The notes under the pieces were generated by a model, which had not been told where the DNA came from, searched no databases, and saw nothing but the letters and a program-made list of their open reading frames with translations. Made by a program: the position numbers and the translations under genes. A DNA stretch of 22,828 nucleotides from CAZRZN01 sp964604565. Lineage in GTDB: Bacteria; Pseudomonadota; Alphaproteobacteria; Rhodobacterales; Rhodobacteraceae. Below are positions 8,639-16,372 of the stretch, piece by piece (position 1 is the first letter of the stretch; every line of letters begins with the position of its first letter). The stretch spans positions 1-22,828 of the forward strand of contig CAZRZN010000044.1 of the NCBI GenBank assembly GCA_964604565.1. The letters run 5' to 3'.

Positions 8639-9634
8639 ATGTCTTACGCCAAGGCCGCCGATCTTTTACGGGTTGCCGAAATGGCGATGTCGCGATTTGG
8701 CGGAATTGCCCTTCATGACCTGACCGAGGAATTCGACTGCGATCACCGCACGGCGCAACGCATGATGCGGTCCTTCGAGACGGTCTTTCCCCAGGTCGAC
8801 ATCCGCGAAGACGAGGACCGGCGCCGCCGCTGGCATCTGCCGCGGCACGATCCGCGCTGGTTGCAGGCACAGGGCATCCGTGACCGCGAGCTGGCCGCGC
8901 TCGAACTGGCGGCGCAACGTGCAGAGCGCGACGGCGCCCCGGAAGAGGCGCAACATCTGAAGGTTCTGCGCGACCGCCTGCTGGCCGCCATGCCCTCAAG
9001 CCAGGCCCGCCGGACAGAGGCCGATGCGGAGGCACTCCTTGAGGCACAGGGTTTTGCCTCGCGCCCCGGGCCGCGTGTCGTGCCGGACGTGAACTTGCTG
9101 GGGGCCTTGACCGAAGCCCTGCGCGCGCCCTTCACCGTCGAGGTCACCTACACCTCGGCGAATGGAAGCACCACGAACCGACTGCTGGAACCCTACGGGC
9201 TTCTGCTGGGAATCCGGCGCTATCTTGTGGCCCGCCCGGTGGCCGGCGACGGCAAGATGCGGCGCTTCCGGCTTGACCGCATCCAAGAGGCCCGCATCAC
9301 CGGCCAGAGCTTTGCCCGCGACCCGGACTTCATCCTTGACGATTTCTCGGCACAGGCCTTCGGGTCGTTCCACTCCGACGCGGAATATGGACCGGTCGTC
9401 TGGCGGTTTTCTCCCGGCGCGGCACCGGTCGCGCGCCAGTTCATCTTTCATCCGGCGCAAGAATTGACCGAAGAACCGGACGGGTCGCTGATCGTGCGGT
9501 TCGATGCCTCCGGTCACATGGAAATGGCATGGCACCTGTATCAATGGGGGGATCAGGTCGAGGTTCTGGCCCCCGACGCGCTACGGAACATGGTGGCCGC
9601 GCATCGTCGGGCGGATTTCCCGGCGCTGCCCTGA
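8639..9634 (+). CDS. WYL-domain transcriptional regulator
   Basis: Predicted ligand-sensing DNA-binding protein of 331 residues. Residues 5-65 form a winged HTH of the DeoR/HTH_11 kind (LTEEFDCDHRTAQRMMRSFE). A WYL domain follows at about 152-235, with LLEPYGLLLGIRRYLVARPV and RRFRLDRIQEARIT; the name-giving Trp-Tyr-Leu is Arg-Tyr-Leu here. The C-terminal WCX-like extension reaches to the end. The ATG at 8639 is preceded by AAGGGAG (8624-8630) 8 bases ahead; an in-frame ATG at 8576 has none. WYL proteins are known to bind nucleic acid or nucleotide ligands and often control DNA-damage or phage-defence genes, such as the CapW and BrxR types. Its neighbours, an Mre11-like nuclease and an SMC-like ATPase 328 bases downstream, fit that pattern, but the link is inferred. 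Confidence 0.88.
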   Translation: MSYAKAADLLRVAEMAMSRFGGIALHDLTEEFDCDHRTAQRMMRSFETVFPQVDIREDEDRRRRWHLPRHDPRWLQAQGIRDRELAALELAAQRAERDGAPEEAQHLKVLRDRLLAAMPSSQARRTEADAEALLEAQGFASRPGPRVVPDVNLLGALTEALRAPFTVEVTYTSANGSTTNRLLEPYGLLLGIRRYLVARPVAGDGKMRRFRLDRIQEARITGQSFARDPDFILDDFSAQAFGSFHSDAEYGPVVWRFSPGAAPVARQFIFHPAQELTEEPDGSLIVRFDASGHMEMAWHLYQWGDQVEVLAPDALRNMVAAHRRADFPALP

Positions 9635-9890
9635 CCCTGATCGATACAGCCACCCCGAGACGGCAGCGTGAGACGCGCCAAGGTTGGCCTTTCGACGATG
9701 CCTGACACGAAGGTCGAATCCCGCTTGCGCAGCGCGGTGTCGCAGGCTGACTGATGACGCCCTGCGATGGCGGGTCGGCCTGCACTGCCGTCAGCGCCGG
9801 ATCCCGTCGTCAGGATCCGCCAAGAGACCCTTTGCGCAGCCTTGCGCACCAATGGCATTGGCACGGGTTGCCCCGGCCACGCGACAGTTT

Positions 9891-9918
9891 CTGACACCCG
9901 GAAACACTATTGATTAAT
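9891..9918 (+). promoter_or_regulatory. Candidate promoter for nuclease-ATPase pair
   Basis: CTGACA (9891-9896) and ATTAAT (9913-9918) are separated by 16 bases and sit 45 bases ahead of the nuclease start, in the only AT-rich patch of the gap. The match to the sigma-70 consensus is moderate. The palindrome at 9921-9936 would cover the transcription start. Confidence 0.3.
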
Positions 9919-9920
9919 GA

Positions 9921-9936
9921 CGGCCAGCGCTGGCCG
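9921..9936. promoter_or_regulatory. Perfect 16-bp palindrome upstream of nuclease gene
   Basis: CGGCCAGCGCTGGCCG reads the same on both strands. It lies 3 bases downstream of the candidate -10 and 14 bases upstream of the ribosome site AAGGA (9951-9955). A dimeric repressor bound here would block transcription. Alternatively the RNA would form an 8-bp hairpin in the leader. It does not match the repeat at 8541-8560, so one protein binding both is not supported. Confidence 0.45.
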
Positions 9937-9962
9937 GCAGAATCAATTTCAAGGATCTCACC

Positions 9963-11093
9963 ATGACAGTTCGCTTCATTCACGCATCCGACCTGCATAT
10001 TGGCAGGACGTTCGCCAATATCGCGCAGCCGCAGGACGGCAACATCCGGGGGCGGTTGATGGAGGCACGGCATGGCGCGATCGGGCGCTTGGCGGCGGTG
10101 GCGCATGCGCGCGGGGCAGCGCATGTGCTGTTGGCCGGGGACACCTTTGACACGGCCACCCCGTCTCCGACGGTGATCCGGCAGGCGCTGGCCGCGATGG
10201 CCGAGGCGCCCGACGTCACGTGGTGGCTGTTGCCCGGCAACCACGACAACCTGCGCGACGCAGAACCGCTTTGGGAGACCATCGCCCGGGACGCGCCGGC
10301 CAATGTCGTCGCCCTGACCGATCCCGCACCGATGGACATGGGAGAGGCCGCCACCCTGCTGCCCTGCCCGGTCGCCTTCCGTTCCGGGGCCAACGACCCG
10401 TCCGAACCGCTGCTGACGATGGCGAGCGACGAAGGCAAACTGCGCATCGGGCTGGCGCATGGCGGCGTGATCGACTTTACCGGGTCCGGCGCCGCGATCG
10501 CCCCCGACCGTGACCGGACCGCGCGGCTCGATTATCTCGCGCTTGGCGACTGGCACGGGCGGCTGGCCGTATCGGACCGGGTGCATTACGCCGGCTCTCC
10601 GGAGCAGGACCGTTTCAAGCATGGCCGCCGCGGTGTCTGTCTCTGCGTCTCCGTCGACGGCCCCGGCGCCCTGCCGCAAGTCGACGAGGTCGAGACCGGC
10701 CATTTCCTTTGGTCCGAGGTCGATCTGCCGCTCTACCCCCGGCAGGACGCTGCCGCCGCGTTGAGCGCGCGCCTGCCCGAAACCGGCCGCCGCGATGTTC
10801 TGCTCCGGGTGGCGGCCACCGGTTGGGCCGGGCTGCCCGACCTCGTGGACCTGCAACGCGCGGCGGAACGATGCGCCCCGGATTTCGCGCATTTCGAACT
10901 GCTGACCGATGCGCTTGGCACCCATTACGAGTCCGCCGATCTGGATGAGATCGACCGCGGCGGCGCTCTGCGGCTCGCAGCCGACACGCTGATGGAGGAT
11001 GCAGAGGCAGACACGCTGTCGCAAAAGGATCGCGACGTCGCCGCAGACGCGCTCGCCCGGCTTTATTCATACGTTCGGGAGGCCGCGAAATGA
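9963..11093 (+). CDS. Mre11/SbcD-like metallophosphoesterase DNA nuclease
   Basis: Predicted manganese-dependent DNA exo/endonuclease of 376 residues, the nuclease half of an Mre11-Rad50-like complex. All five phosphoesterase motifs are present: Asp10 and His12 (ASDLHIGR), Asp60 (LLAGDTFD), Asn93-His94-Asp95 (PGNHD), His166 (GLAHGG) and Asp196/His198 (LGDWHG). The C-terminal 130 residues would be the capping domain and the contact to the ATPase. The ATG at 9963 has AAGGA 7 bases ahead, and the stop overlaps the start of the ATPase gene. Length and layout resemble the YhaO/SbcD branch ('DNA repair exonuclease'). Family knowledge predicts a role in double-strand break end processing; a defence role is possible given the WYL regulator nearby. 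Confidence 0.88.
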   Translation: MTVRFIHASDLHIGRTFANIAQPQDGNIRGRLMEARHGAIGRLAAVAHARGAAHVLLAGDTFDTATPSPTVIRQALAAMAEAPDVTWWLLPGNHDNLRDAEPLWETIARDAPANVVALTDPAPMDMGEAATLLPCPVAFRSGANDPSEPLLTMASDEGKLRIGLAHGGVIDFTGSGAAIAPDRDRTARLDYLALGDWHGRLAVSDRVHYAGSPEQDRFKHGRRGVCLCVSVDGPGALPQVDEVETGHFLWSEVDLPLYPRQDAAAALSARLPETGRRDVLLRVAATGWAGLPDLVDLQRAAERCAPDFAHFELLTDALGTHYESADLDEIDRGGALRLAADTLMEDAEADTLSQKDRDVAADALARLYSYVREAAK

Positions 11094-13708
11094 AGATCCG
11101 CGCCATTACACTCAACAACATGCGCCGCTTTACCGATCCCGCGCGCGTGGACCGGATCGCGGACGGGCTGAACGTGCTTTGCGAGCCCAATGAGCACGGC
11201 AAGTCTACCTTTTTCGACGCCATTCAGGCGCTTTTCTTCAAGCATCACGGCTCGCGCGACAGGGAGATCGGCTCCCTGCGGCCCCACGCGGGCGGCGCAC
11301 CAGAGGTTCGCGTGGATGTGGAAACGCAGGACGGTTGCTTCACCCTTGCAAAGCGATGGTTGCAGAAACCCATGGCCACGGTTTACCGCGGTGGAACGCT
11401 TGTCGCACAGTCCGACGAGGCCGAAGCCTGGATCGGCCGCCTGATTGGCGGCGAGGCGGGCGGCCCCTCCGGCCTTATCTGGGTGCGTCAGGGCATGACG
11501 GACCTCACCGCCGGGACGAAGAAGGAACAGGACGCGGCACTGGAGGCACGGCGCGACCTGATGACCTCGGTCGGCGCCGAGGTGGAGGCGATGACGGGAG
11601 GCCGCCGGATGGATGCGGCCCTGATGCGGTGTCGCGAGGAATTGGCCGTTCATGCCACCGGCACCGGGCGTCCAAAGGCAAACGGCCCTTGGAAAAACGC
11701 GCAGGAGCGCGTGGAGAGGTTGGCGGCCCGCCGCGACGCGCTTGCCACAACGGCACAGGACCTCCAAGACGCCTTGGCGGAGCGCAAACGGGCGCGGCGC
11801 GAGTTGCGCGACTGGGAGGCGCCGGAGGCCGCAGAGGATCGGCGCAACAGGCTGGACACCGCCCGCACTGCCCATGCGGCCGCCGAGCGCCACGCCCGGG
11901 AACTGGAGGCCGAGGCCCGCAATGTCGAGATGGCCCGGTTGACGGCGGGCGCGGCCCTTACCCGGCTGGAGACCTTCCGTGCCTTGCTGGCCGAACGGGA
12001 CGAGGCAACCAAGCGGCGCGCCGAGGCAGAGGCCGATGCAACGGAGCAGCGAACCCGGTTGGAGGCGCAGCATGCGTCGCGCAATGAGACGGACGGCACC
12101 CTTCGGACCGCCGAAGCGGCGCTGAAACAGGCAGAGCGCAACAGCGCCCTTGCCCTGCGCGCAAAGGCCGCCCGCGATGGCACGGAGCGTCGAAAGGAGC
12201 TTGCCGACCGGATCGCCAAGGCGGAAAACGCCCGATCGGCAAAGGAAACGGCAGCCGCCGCGCGAACGGGACCGGACGCCGACACCCTGCGCCGGATCGA
12301 GGCGCTGGCCACCGCTCATGTGACCGCCGTCGCGGCCCGGAACGCAACGGCGACGCAGGTGATCGCCCACTATGCCGAAGGCCGGGAGGGCGCAATAAGG
12401 GATCATGGGGCCCCGTTGCCCGGTGACATGCCGGTGCCCTTGCCCCGCGCCACCCGCCTGATCATCGAGGGCGTCGGCGAACTTGAGGTGCGTCCGGGCG
12501 AGGCAGGTCACGACGACCAATCCGTCGAATCCGCCGCCGATGAGTTTCGCCGCGCGCTTGCCGATGTCGGGGCCGACGATCTCGACGCGGCACGCGCTGC
12601 GGCCTCCGCCCGCGCCGAGGCCGAGCGCCGGCATGGCGAGGCTGCGGCCGTGCTGGCCAGCCTCGCCCCCGACGGCATCGAGGCCCTTCGCGAAGCCCTC
12701 AATGCCATCCCGGAACCGGAGGAGGAGACCGATGCGCCCGATCCGGTGGCGGCCGAGGACGCGCTGGAGGTGGCACGCGCGGCCCATGACGCCGCACGTC
12801 ACGCCCGCGAGACGGCGATGGCGCGGCTGTCGGACCTGCGGGATGCAGCGGGCCGGACGGAGGCGACCCTTGCATCGCAGGTGGAGCGTCTGGCGCGGGC
12901 GGAGGCGGCGCTGGCCCGGTTCGGCACGGGCTGTGAGGATGATCTGGCCGACGAAGCACAAAAAGCGCGCGACGCGCACATTACGTCAAAGGCGGCACAT
13001 GACGAAAAGGCACGGAACGCGCCCGATCTCGCCGCAACGCGCGCGGCGCTGGCACGTGCCGACTCCGTCGAGCGGCAGGCGCGCGAAGAGATCGACCGCC
13101 TGAAGCCACTGCTCGCCCGGCTGGACGAGCGCATCGGCCGGTCCTCTGGAGAGGCCGTGGAGGAACGCCTTGCTGAAACAGCGCAGGAACTTGATGCCGC
13201 AGCGGGCGATCTTGCCCGGATCGACCATGAGGTGGCGGTCCTGATCCGGTTGGAAATGGCGCTGGAGGCTGCGCGCAACGAGGCGCGCGAGCGTTATTTT
13301 TCACCAATTGCCAAAGAGTTGAAGCCGCTTCTTCAACTTCTCTGGCCGGATGCCGAATTGACATGGGGCGAGGAATCCTTGCTGCCGGACAAACTGATCC
13401 GTAACGGACAGCCCGAACCGATCGATATCCTTTCGGGTGGCACGCAGGAACAGATTGCACTGCTGGTCCGTCTCGCCTTCGCGCGGATGCTGAGCCGTGC
13501 GGGACGGGTGGCGCCGGTGATCCTCGACGATGCGCTGGTCTTTACCGACGACGACCGGATCGAGCGCATGTTCACCGCCCTGCACCGGCAAGCGGGCGAT
13601 TTGCAGATCATCGTCCTCACCTGCCGCCAGCGCGCCTTCCGCGAACTGGGGGGCAAGGCCCTGCGCCTCGAACGCGTGGCTGCCGAAACGGCAGCCGAAG
13701 CATGCTGA
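11090..13708 (+). CDS. YhaN/SbcC-like SMC-type coiled-coil ATPase
   Basis: Predicted ATPase partner of the preceding nuclease, 872 residues. The N-terminal half-site has a Walker A-like EPNEHGKST (32-40) and a Q-loop-like IWVRQGMTDL. Long Ala/Arg/Glu-rich coiled-coil segments cover about 190-420 and 520-720. The C-terminal half-site has the ABC signature LSGGTQEQ (781-788) and Walker B VILDDA (810-815). The usual first Gly of Walker A is Glu32. No CxxC zinc hook is present anywhere in the coiled coil; the few cysteines are single. This sets it apart from SbcC/Rad50 and fits the smaller YhaN type. The ATG at 11090 overlaps the nuclease stop as ATGA, with GGGAGG 7 bases ahead, so the two are surely co-translated. 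Function inferred: ATP-gated DNA binding that controls the nuclease. Confidence 0.87.
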   Translation: MKIRAITLNNMRRFTDPARVDRIADGLNVLCEPNEHGKSTFFDAIQALFFKHHGSRDREIGSLRPHAGGAPEVRVDVETQDGCFTLAKRWLQKPMATVYRGGTLVAQSDEAEAWIGRLIGGEAGGPSGLIWVRQGMTDLTAGTKKEQDAALEARRDLMTSVGAEVEAMTGGRRMDAALMRCREELAVHATGTGRPKANGPWKNAQERVERLAARRDALATTAQDLQDALAERKRARRELRDWEAPEAAEDRRNRLDTARTAHAAAERHARELEAEARNVEMARLTAGAALTRLETFRALLAERDEATKRRAEAEADATEQRTRLEAQHASRNETDGTLRTAEAALKQAERNSALALRAKAARDGTERRKELADRIAKAENARSAKETAAAARTGPDADTLRRIEALATAHVTAVAARNATATQVIAHYAEGREGAIRDHGAPLPGDMPVPLPRATRLIIEGVGELEVRPGEAGHDDQSVESAADEFRRALADVGADDLDAARAAASARAEAERRHGEAAAVLASLAPDGIEALREALNAIPEPEEETDAPDPVAAEDALEVARAAHDAARHARETAMARLSDLRDAAGRTEATLASQVERLARAEAALARFGTGCEDDLADEAQKARDAHITSKAAHDEKARNAPDLAATRAALARADSVERQAREEIDRLKPLLARLDERIGRSSGEAVEERLAETAQELDAAAGDLARIDHEVAVLIRLEMALEAARNEARERYFSPIAKELKPLLQLLWPDAELTWGEESLLPDKLIRNGQPEPIDILSGGTQEQIALLVRLAFARMLSRAGRVAPVILDDALVFTDDDRIERMFTALHRQAGDLQIIVLTCRQRAFRELGGKALRLERVAAETAAEAC

Positions 13709-13985
13709 CGGGAAACGGCGCTATGCGCCGCACGGCCCGCGATCCCCAGCCTTTTGACCGGCGCGGATCAGCGGCTGCCGGGGTCATCGAAGCCCCGCAT
13801 CGTGGGGGTTTCTGATGATGTCCTGCCCCTGACCATCGGGGGCAGATGACGGCACAGGCGATCCCTTCGCCCTTGCGGACGCGGACCATCCATCATGGCG
13901 CAATGGTTGGCCATGACGAATCCGGCCAAAATGAACCATGCGGGGATACCAAAGCCAATGGCGCCCCCGGCTGGCGGACCGGCGA
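13709..13985. other. Convergent gap with three stem-loops
   Basis: No gene is supported in these 277 bases between the ATPase and the LysR gene, which converge. Three hairpins are visible: CGGCGC-tat-GCGCCG (13716-13730) eight bases after the ATPase stop, the terminator-like one at 13793-13811, and CTGCCCC (13823-13829) with GGGGCAG (13839-13845). Together they probably end transcription from both sides. Confidence 0.45.
13793..13811 (+). terminator. Weak terminator-like hairpin after ATPase gene
   Basis: CCCC (13793-13796) pairs with GGGG (13805-13808), followed after a bulged G by CA/TG pairs and a three-base loop, and then TTT at 13809-13811. The T-run is short, so intrinsic termination would be partial. 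Confidence 0.3.
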
Positions 13986-14924
13986 TCAGCCGAAGTCCGG
14001 ATCCTGCCTGATGGCGGCGTCATGGATCGCCTCATAGGCACCGATCACAACCGAACGGAGCCATTTGCTGCCCGGATCCTGCGACAGCCGCGCGCTCCAG
14101 AAAAAGCGGAAGGTGATGTCCGGCAGGTCGACCGGCGGGCGTTTGGCGATGAGACCGTAGGTCGTCTTGTCCTCTGCCATGAAAAGCGGGACGGTCGTTC
14201 CCAGCATGTTCGTCCGCGCAAGCAGGGGCGCGACCCCGGAAAACTCAGGCAGATGCGCCCCGATGCGGCGCTGCATCCCGTCGCGCGAAACCCGATCCTC
14301 GACCGTCTCGCGCGCAGCATTCGCAATGCCCACCATGACATGCGGCCAATCCAGCCAGGCTTGTTTGTTCCAATTGTCCGCCGCCGGGTGGTCAGCGCGC
14401 ATGTAGGTGTAGCGCTGCAAGATCGGCATCTTTTGTTCCATCAACCCTTCGGGCAGCGGCTTGTCCGCGCCCAGCAGCGCAAGGTCGATCTGCTCGTCCG
14501 CGACGGCTGTGTATAGATGCGGACCCAGAGGCACCCATTCAAGCGAGACAGCCGGGGCCGCCTCGTTGATGCGTGCGAAAACCTCGGCGATGAGCGCCGT
14601 GATGGCCGGAACGGCAATGCGGAAGGTGCGCGTGCTGGTTGCCGGATCGAAGGGTCGGGGCGGTGTCACGACACGCTGGATGCTGCGCAGGATCGGGCGC
14701 ACATCCTCGATCAGGGTCTCGGCAAAGGGCGAGGGCTGCATCTTTCCGCCGACCTTGACCATCAGCGGATCACCGACCTGTTCGCGCAACCGGGCAAGGG
14801 CATGACTGACCGCAGAGGGTGTCTTGTTGAGGCGCTCGGCCGCCTTGGCGACACTGCCTTCGGTCATCAGCACCTCGAATACAACAAGCAAATTCAGATC
14901 AAGCCGATGGAGGTGAAGCTCATT
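13986..14924 (-). CDS. LysR-family transcriptional regulator
   Basis: The 312-residue product has a clear LysR HTH at about residues 9-65 (LDLNLLVVFEVL, GSVAKAAERLNKTPSAVSHALARLREQVGDPL) and a periplasmic-binding-like effector domain from about 90 to the end (TFRIAVPAITALIAEVFARI). The GTG at 14924 was chosen because it gives the usual LysR N-terminus directly before LHLHRLDLNLL, with AAAGGA 11 bases upstream. A TTG at 14972 would add 16 residues but has no well-placed ribosome site and would overlap the inverted repeat. It diverges from the small exported protein over 95 bases, and LysR proteins typically control the divergent gene together with themselves. The inducer is unknown. The C-terminus (EAIHDAAIRQDPDFG) is of normal length. 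Confidence 0.9.
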   Translation of the reverse strand, partial: NELHLHRLDLNLLVVFEVLMTEGSVAKAAERLNKTPSAVSHALARLREQVGDPLMVKVGGKMQPSPFAETLIEDVRPILRSIQRVVTPPRPFDPATSTRTFRIAVPAITALIAEVFARINEAAPAVSLEWVPLGPHLYTAVADEQIDLALLGADKPLPEGLMEQKMPILQRYTYMRADHPAADNWNKQAWLDWPHVMVGIANAARETVEDRVSRDGMQRRIGAHLPEFSGVAPLLARTNMLGTTVPLFMAEDKTTYGLIAKRPPVDLPDITFRFFWSARLSQDPGSKWLRSVVIGAYEAIHDAAIRQDPDFG

Positions 14925-14948
14925 CACGATGCATGAAATCCTTTCGCT

Positions 14949-14977
14949 AGGTATCTGCTGAATTCTGTTCAATACCT
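14949..14977. promoter_or_regulatory. Inverted repeat between LysR and exported protein genes
   Basis: AGGTAT (14949-14954) and ATACCT (14972-14977) form a perfect 6-bp inverted repeat with a 17-base spacer that has GAATTC near its centre. It lies in the 95-base divergent region, 25 bases upstream of the LysR start and 42 upstream of the exported-protein start. Size and place fit a LysR-type operator, inferred. Confidence 0.45.
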
Positions 14978-15019
14978 TTTGTCAGACGCAACCAAGTCAG
15001 ACAAGGAAAGGAAGACCTC

Positions 15020-15541
15020 ATGTTCGGATCAGAAATGAAAGTTGTTTTGAGAGGCACCGCCGGTGCATTGGCCATGGCGATGCTGGGCACCGTCGGCGCG
15101 CAGGCCGATGACAGCGCGCGGGCCGCGGTCGACGCCGTGTCAGATGCGTTCTACGCGGCCCTCAATGAAATGCTGGCGGGCACGCCGGTCTCCATGGACA
15201 TCGCGCCGCTCTGGCTGGATGCCGAGGGCGTGAGCGCCCAGCATCCGATCGGCGGCCGGGATATCGGCCTTGGCACACTTGTCGGCGCATTCGATGGCGT
15301 GGCAAGCCTGTCATCCGGCGGCGACATCGCGCTGGAGGATCAGGCCATCGCCGTCTTTGGCGACACCGCCGTTGAAACCGGGGTTGAAACTGGCCGCGCG
15401 ACGCTCGCCGGTGAGGACATCGCCCTCGAATACAGGGTGACCAATGTCTACACGCTGACCGATGAGGGCTGGCGCATGGTGCACCACCACACCGATCTTT
15501 CCGCACCGATCATCGCTCTTCTCGCAAAGCTGAGCGAGTAG
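15020..15541 (+). CDS. Small exported NTF2/SnoaL-like (DUF4440-type) protein
   Basis: 173 residues with an N-terminal signal peptide: Lys7 and Arg11, a hydrophobic stretch GALAMAMLGTVG, and an AQA cleavage site after residue 29. The mature part looks like a cone-shaped NTF2/SnoaL fold: a first helix (AAVDAVSDAFYAALNEML), PLWLDAEGVSAQHPIGGRDIG, then beta strands ending in VTNVYTLTDEGWRMVHHHTDLS, the usual last strand of this group. Some family members are small enzymes and others only bind ligands, so no reaction is assigned. The ATG at 15020 has AAGGAAAGGAAG just upstream; an in-frame ATG at 15035 would shorten the signal region. It is likely controlled by the divergent LysR protein. A GC hairpin lies about 50 bases after the stop. 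Confidence 0.8.
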   Translation: MFGSEMKVVLRGTAGALAMAMLGTVGAQADDSARAAVDAVSDAFYAALNEMLAGTPVSMDIAPLWLDAEGVSAQHPIGGRDIGLGTLVGAFDGVASLSSGGDIALEDQAIAVFGDTAVETGVETGRATLAGEDIALEYRVTNVYTLTDEGWRMVHHHTDLSAPIIALLAKLSE

Positions 15542-15594
15542 GCCCACAAGGCCCGGCGCGACGCGTCTCCCACCATACCGCGTACACGCCGCCT

Positions 15595-15613
15595 CGGGGC
15601 ATTTTCCGCCCCG
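15595..15613 (+). terminator. GC stem-loop after exported-protein gene
   Basis: CGGGGC (15595-15600) and GCCCCG (15608-15613) pair around the loop ATTTTCC. It lies 54 bases after the stop at 15541. No T-run follows, so it may stabilise the mRNA end rather than terminate by itself. Confidence 0.3.
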
Positions 15614-15660
15614 GGACCGGGTGTGTCTTGTCCGCTGAAAAGCCCACACAGGAGAACGAG

Positions 15661-15923
15661 ATGGTATTGAAAATCATGGGGTCCGGATTTGAGCGCAAAG
15701 GCACCATGTCGACCAAGCGCGTAAGAAACTGGGCCTTGGCCCCTGCCACCACATGGTCGAGGTGGTGCAGAACCCCGACCAGCCCGCGCTTGCCCGCAGA
15801 GAGGAAGCCGATTGGTCAGAGGACTTTTTTCTCGGGGTCGACAGACCGCAGACCGGCCCAGCCCGCAGCAAAGCCCGGTCCGAGCTCTGGAACCTGTTCG
15901 GCGGGGAACCGGCGCTTGCCTGA
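15661..15923 (+). pseudogene. Decayed sulfotransferase, frameshifted and internally deleted
   Basis: The reading frame starts at an ATG with AGGAGA (15650-15655) well placed and encodes MVLKIMGSGFERKGTMSTK, which resembles the N-terminus of roseobacter sulfotransferase family proteins (usual style: GxGFGRTGTMS, the 5'-phosphosulfate loop). Near 15725-15730 the match moves to another frame by one lost base and continues as LGLGPCHHMVEVVQNPDQPAL, the next segment of the same family. About ten residues later it passes into FFLGVDRPQT and ARSELWNLFGGEPALA, which looks like the family C-terminus, and stops at 15921-15923. Such enzymes are usually about 200 residues or more; only about 86 codons remain, so a central part of roughly 120-130 codons is gone. 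The phosphosulfate loop itself is also altered. Recognition is from memory of the family, without a search. Confidence 0.6.
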
Positions 15924-16372
15924 CCCTGCCCAAGTGCGAGGGATGATGCCCATTTTCGAGATGCGATGGCGCGGCCTTGCGGTCAGGCCGGGGACCGCGT
16001 CCACCTTGCTTGGGCCGACCGCCGCCCCGGCGAAGTTTGCCGGGAGGCTGGTGATACAGACGTCGCAGATGTCGACCGGTGAAAGGAAGTCGCGCGCGGC
16101 GCCGCGCCGACCGGTGGCGCGCCGGGAGAAAGGGTCACCCAAGGTTTGCGCGGCCCGGTGCATCAAGACCGGGTCACCGTCGGACACAAAAGCGACAGGA
16201 TGCTGCGGCAGGGCCGTAAAACAGGGCCTGCGCACGGCATGATCCCAGCAGGCGAAATGTCCGATCGGGTTGTCGCAGTGCAGGACATCGCGCCTAGGTC
16301 CGGATCGGCGTCACATGGCCCGCGAAGGCCCCCGCGCCTATTTTGCCGCCAGCGATCTTTCGGCCCAAAGCG
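15924..16372. other. 449-base stretch without a recognised gene
   Basis: The minus strand has an open frame from just below the stop at 16311-16313 to a stop at 15816-15818. Its only plausible start is GTG at 16235 (139 codons), without a convincing ribosome site, and its end runs into the sulfotransferase remnant on the other strand. Third positions are GC-rich as in genuine genes here, and a segment such as HPVAFVSDGDPVLMHRAAQ looks protein-like, but I cannot assign it. It may be the remains of another gene. No RNA gene or repeat was seen. Confidence 0.4.

Larger units (their letters stand above)
9635..9962. other. 328-base gap between WYL gene and nuclease
   Basis: No supported gene lies here; the open frames on both strands lack ribosome sites and have coding-unlike composition. 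One stem-loop is visible, CGGATCC at 9798-9804 with GGATCCG at 9813-9819 (8-base loop), without a T-run. The 3' end carries a candidate promoter and a perfect palindrome described separately. A short direct repeat TTGCGCA-gcc-TTGCGCA occurs near 9832-9848. The length suggests the nuclease and ATPase are transcribed from their own promoter rather than from the WYL gene. Confidence 0.5.

Noticed and set aside
9798..9819. Stem-loop CGGATCC/GGATCCG as terminator of the WYL gene
   Set aside because: There is no T-run, the loop is long and it lies 164 bases after the stop; reported only as part of the gap description.
11063..12979. 638-codon minus-strand frame under the ATPase gene
   Set aside because: It is a shadow of the Ala/Glu-rich coiled-coil coding strand, which has intact ATPase motifs.
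15661..16242. Intact 194-204 codon plus-strand gene beginning at the sulfotransferase start
   Set aside because: After about 22 residues the frame becomes Arg/Pro/Trp-rich and loses the family match, which continues in a different frame; it is a frameshift product.
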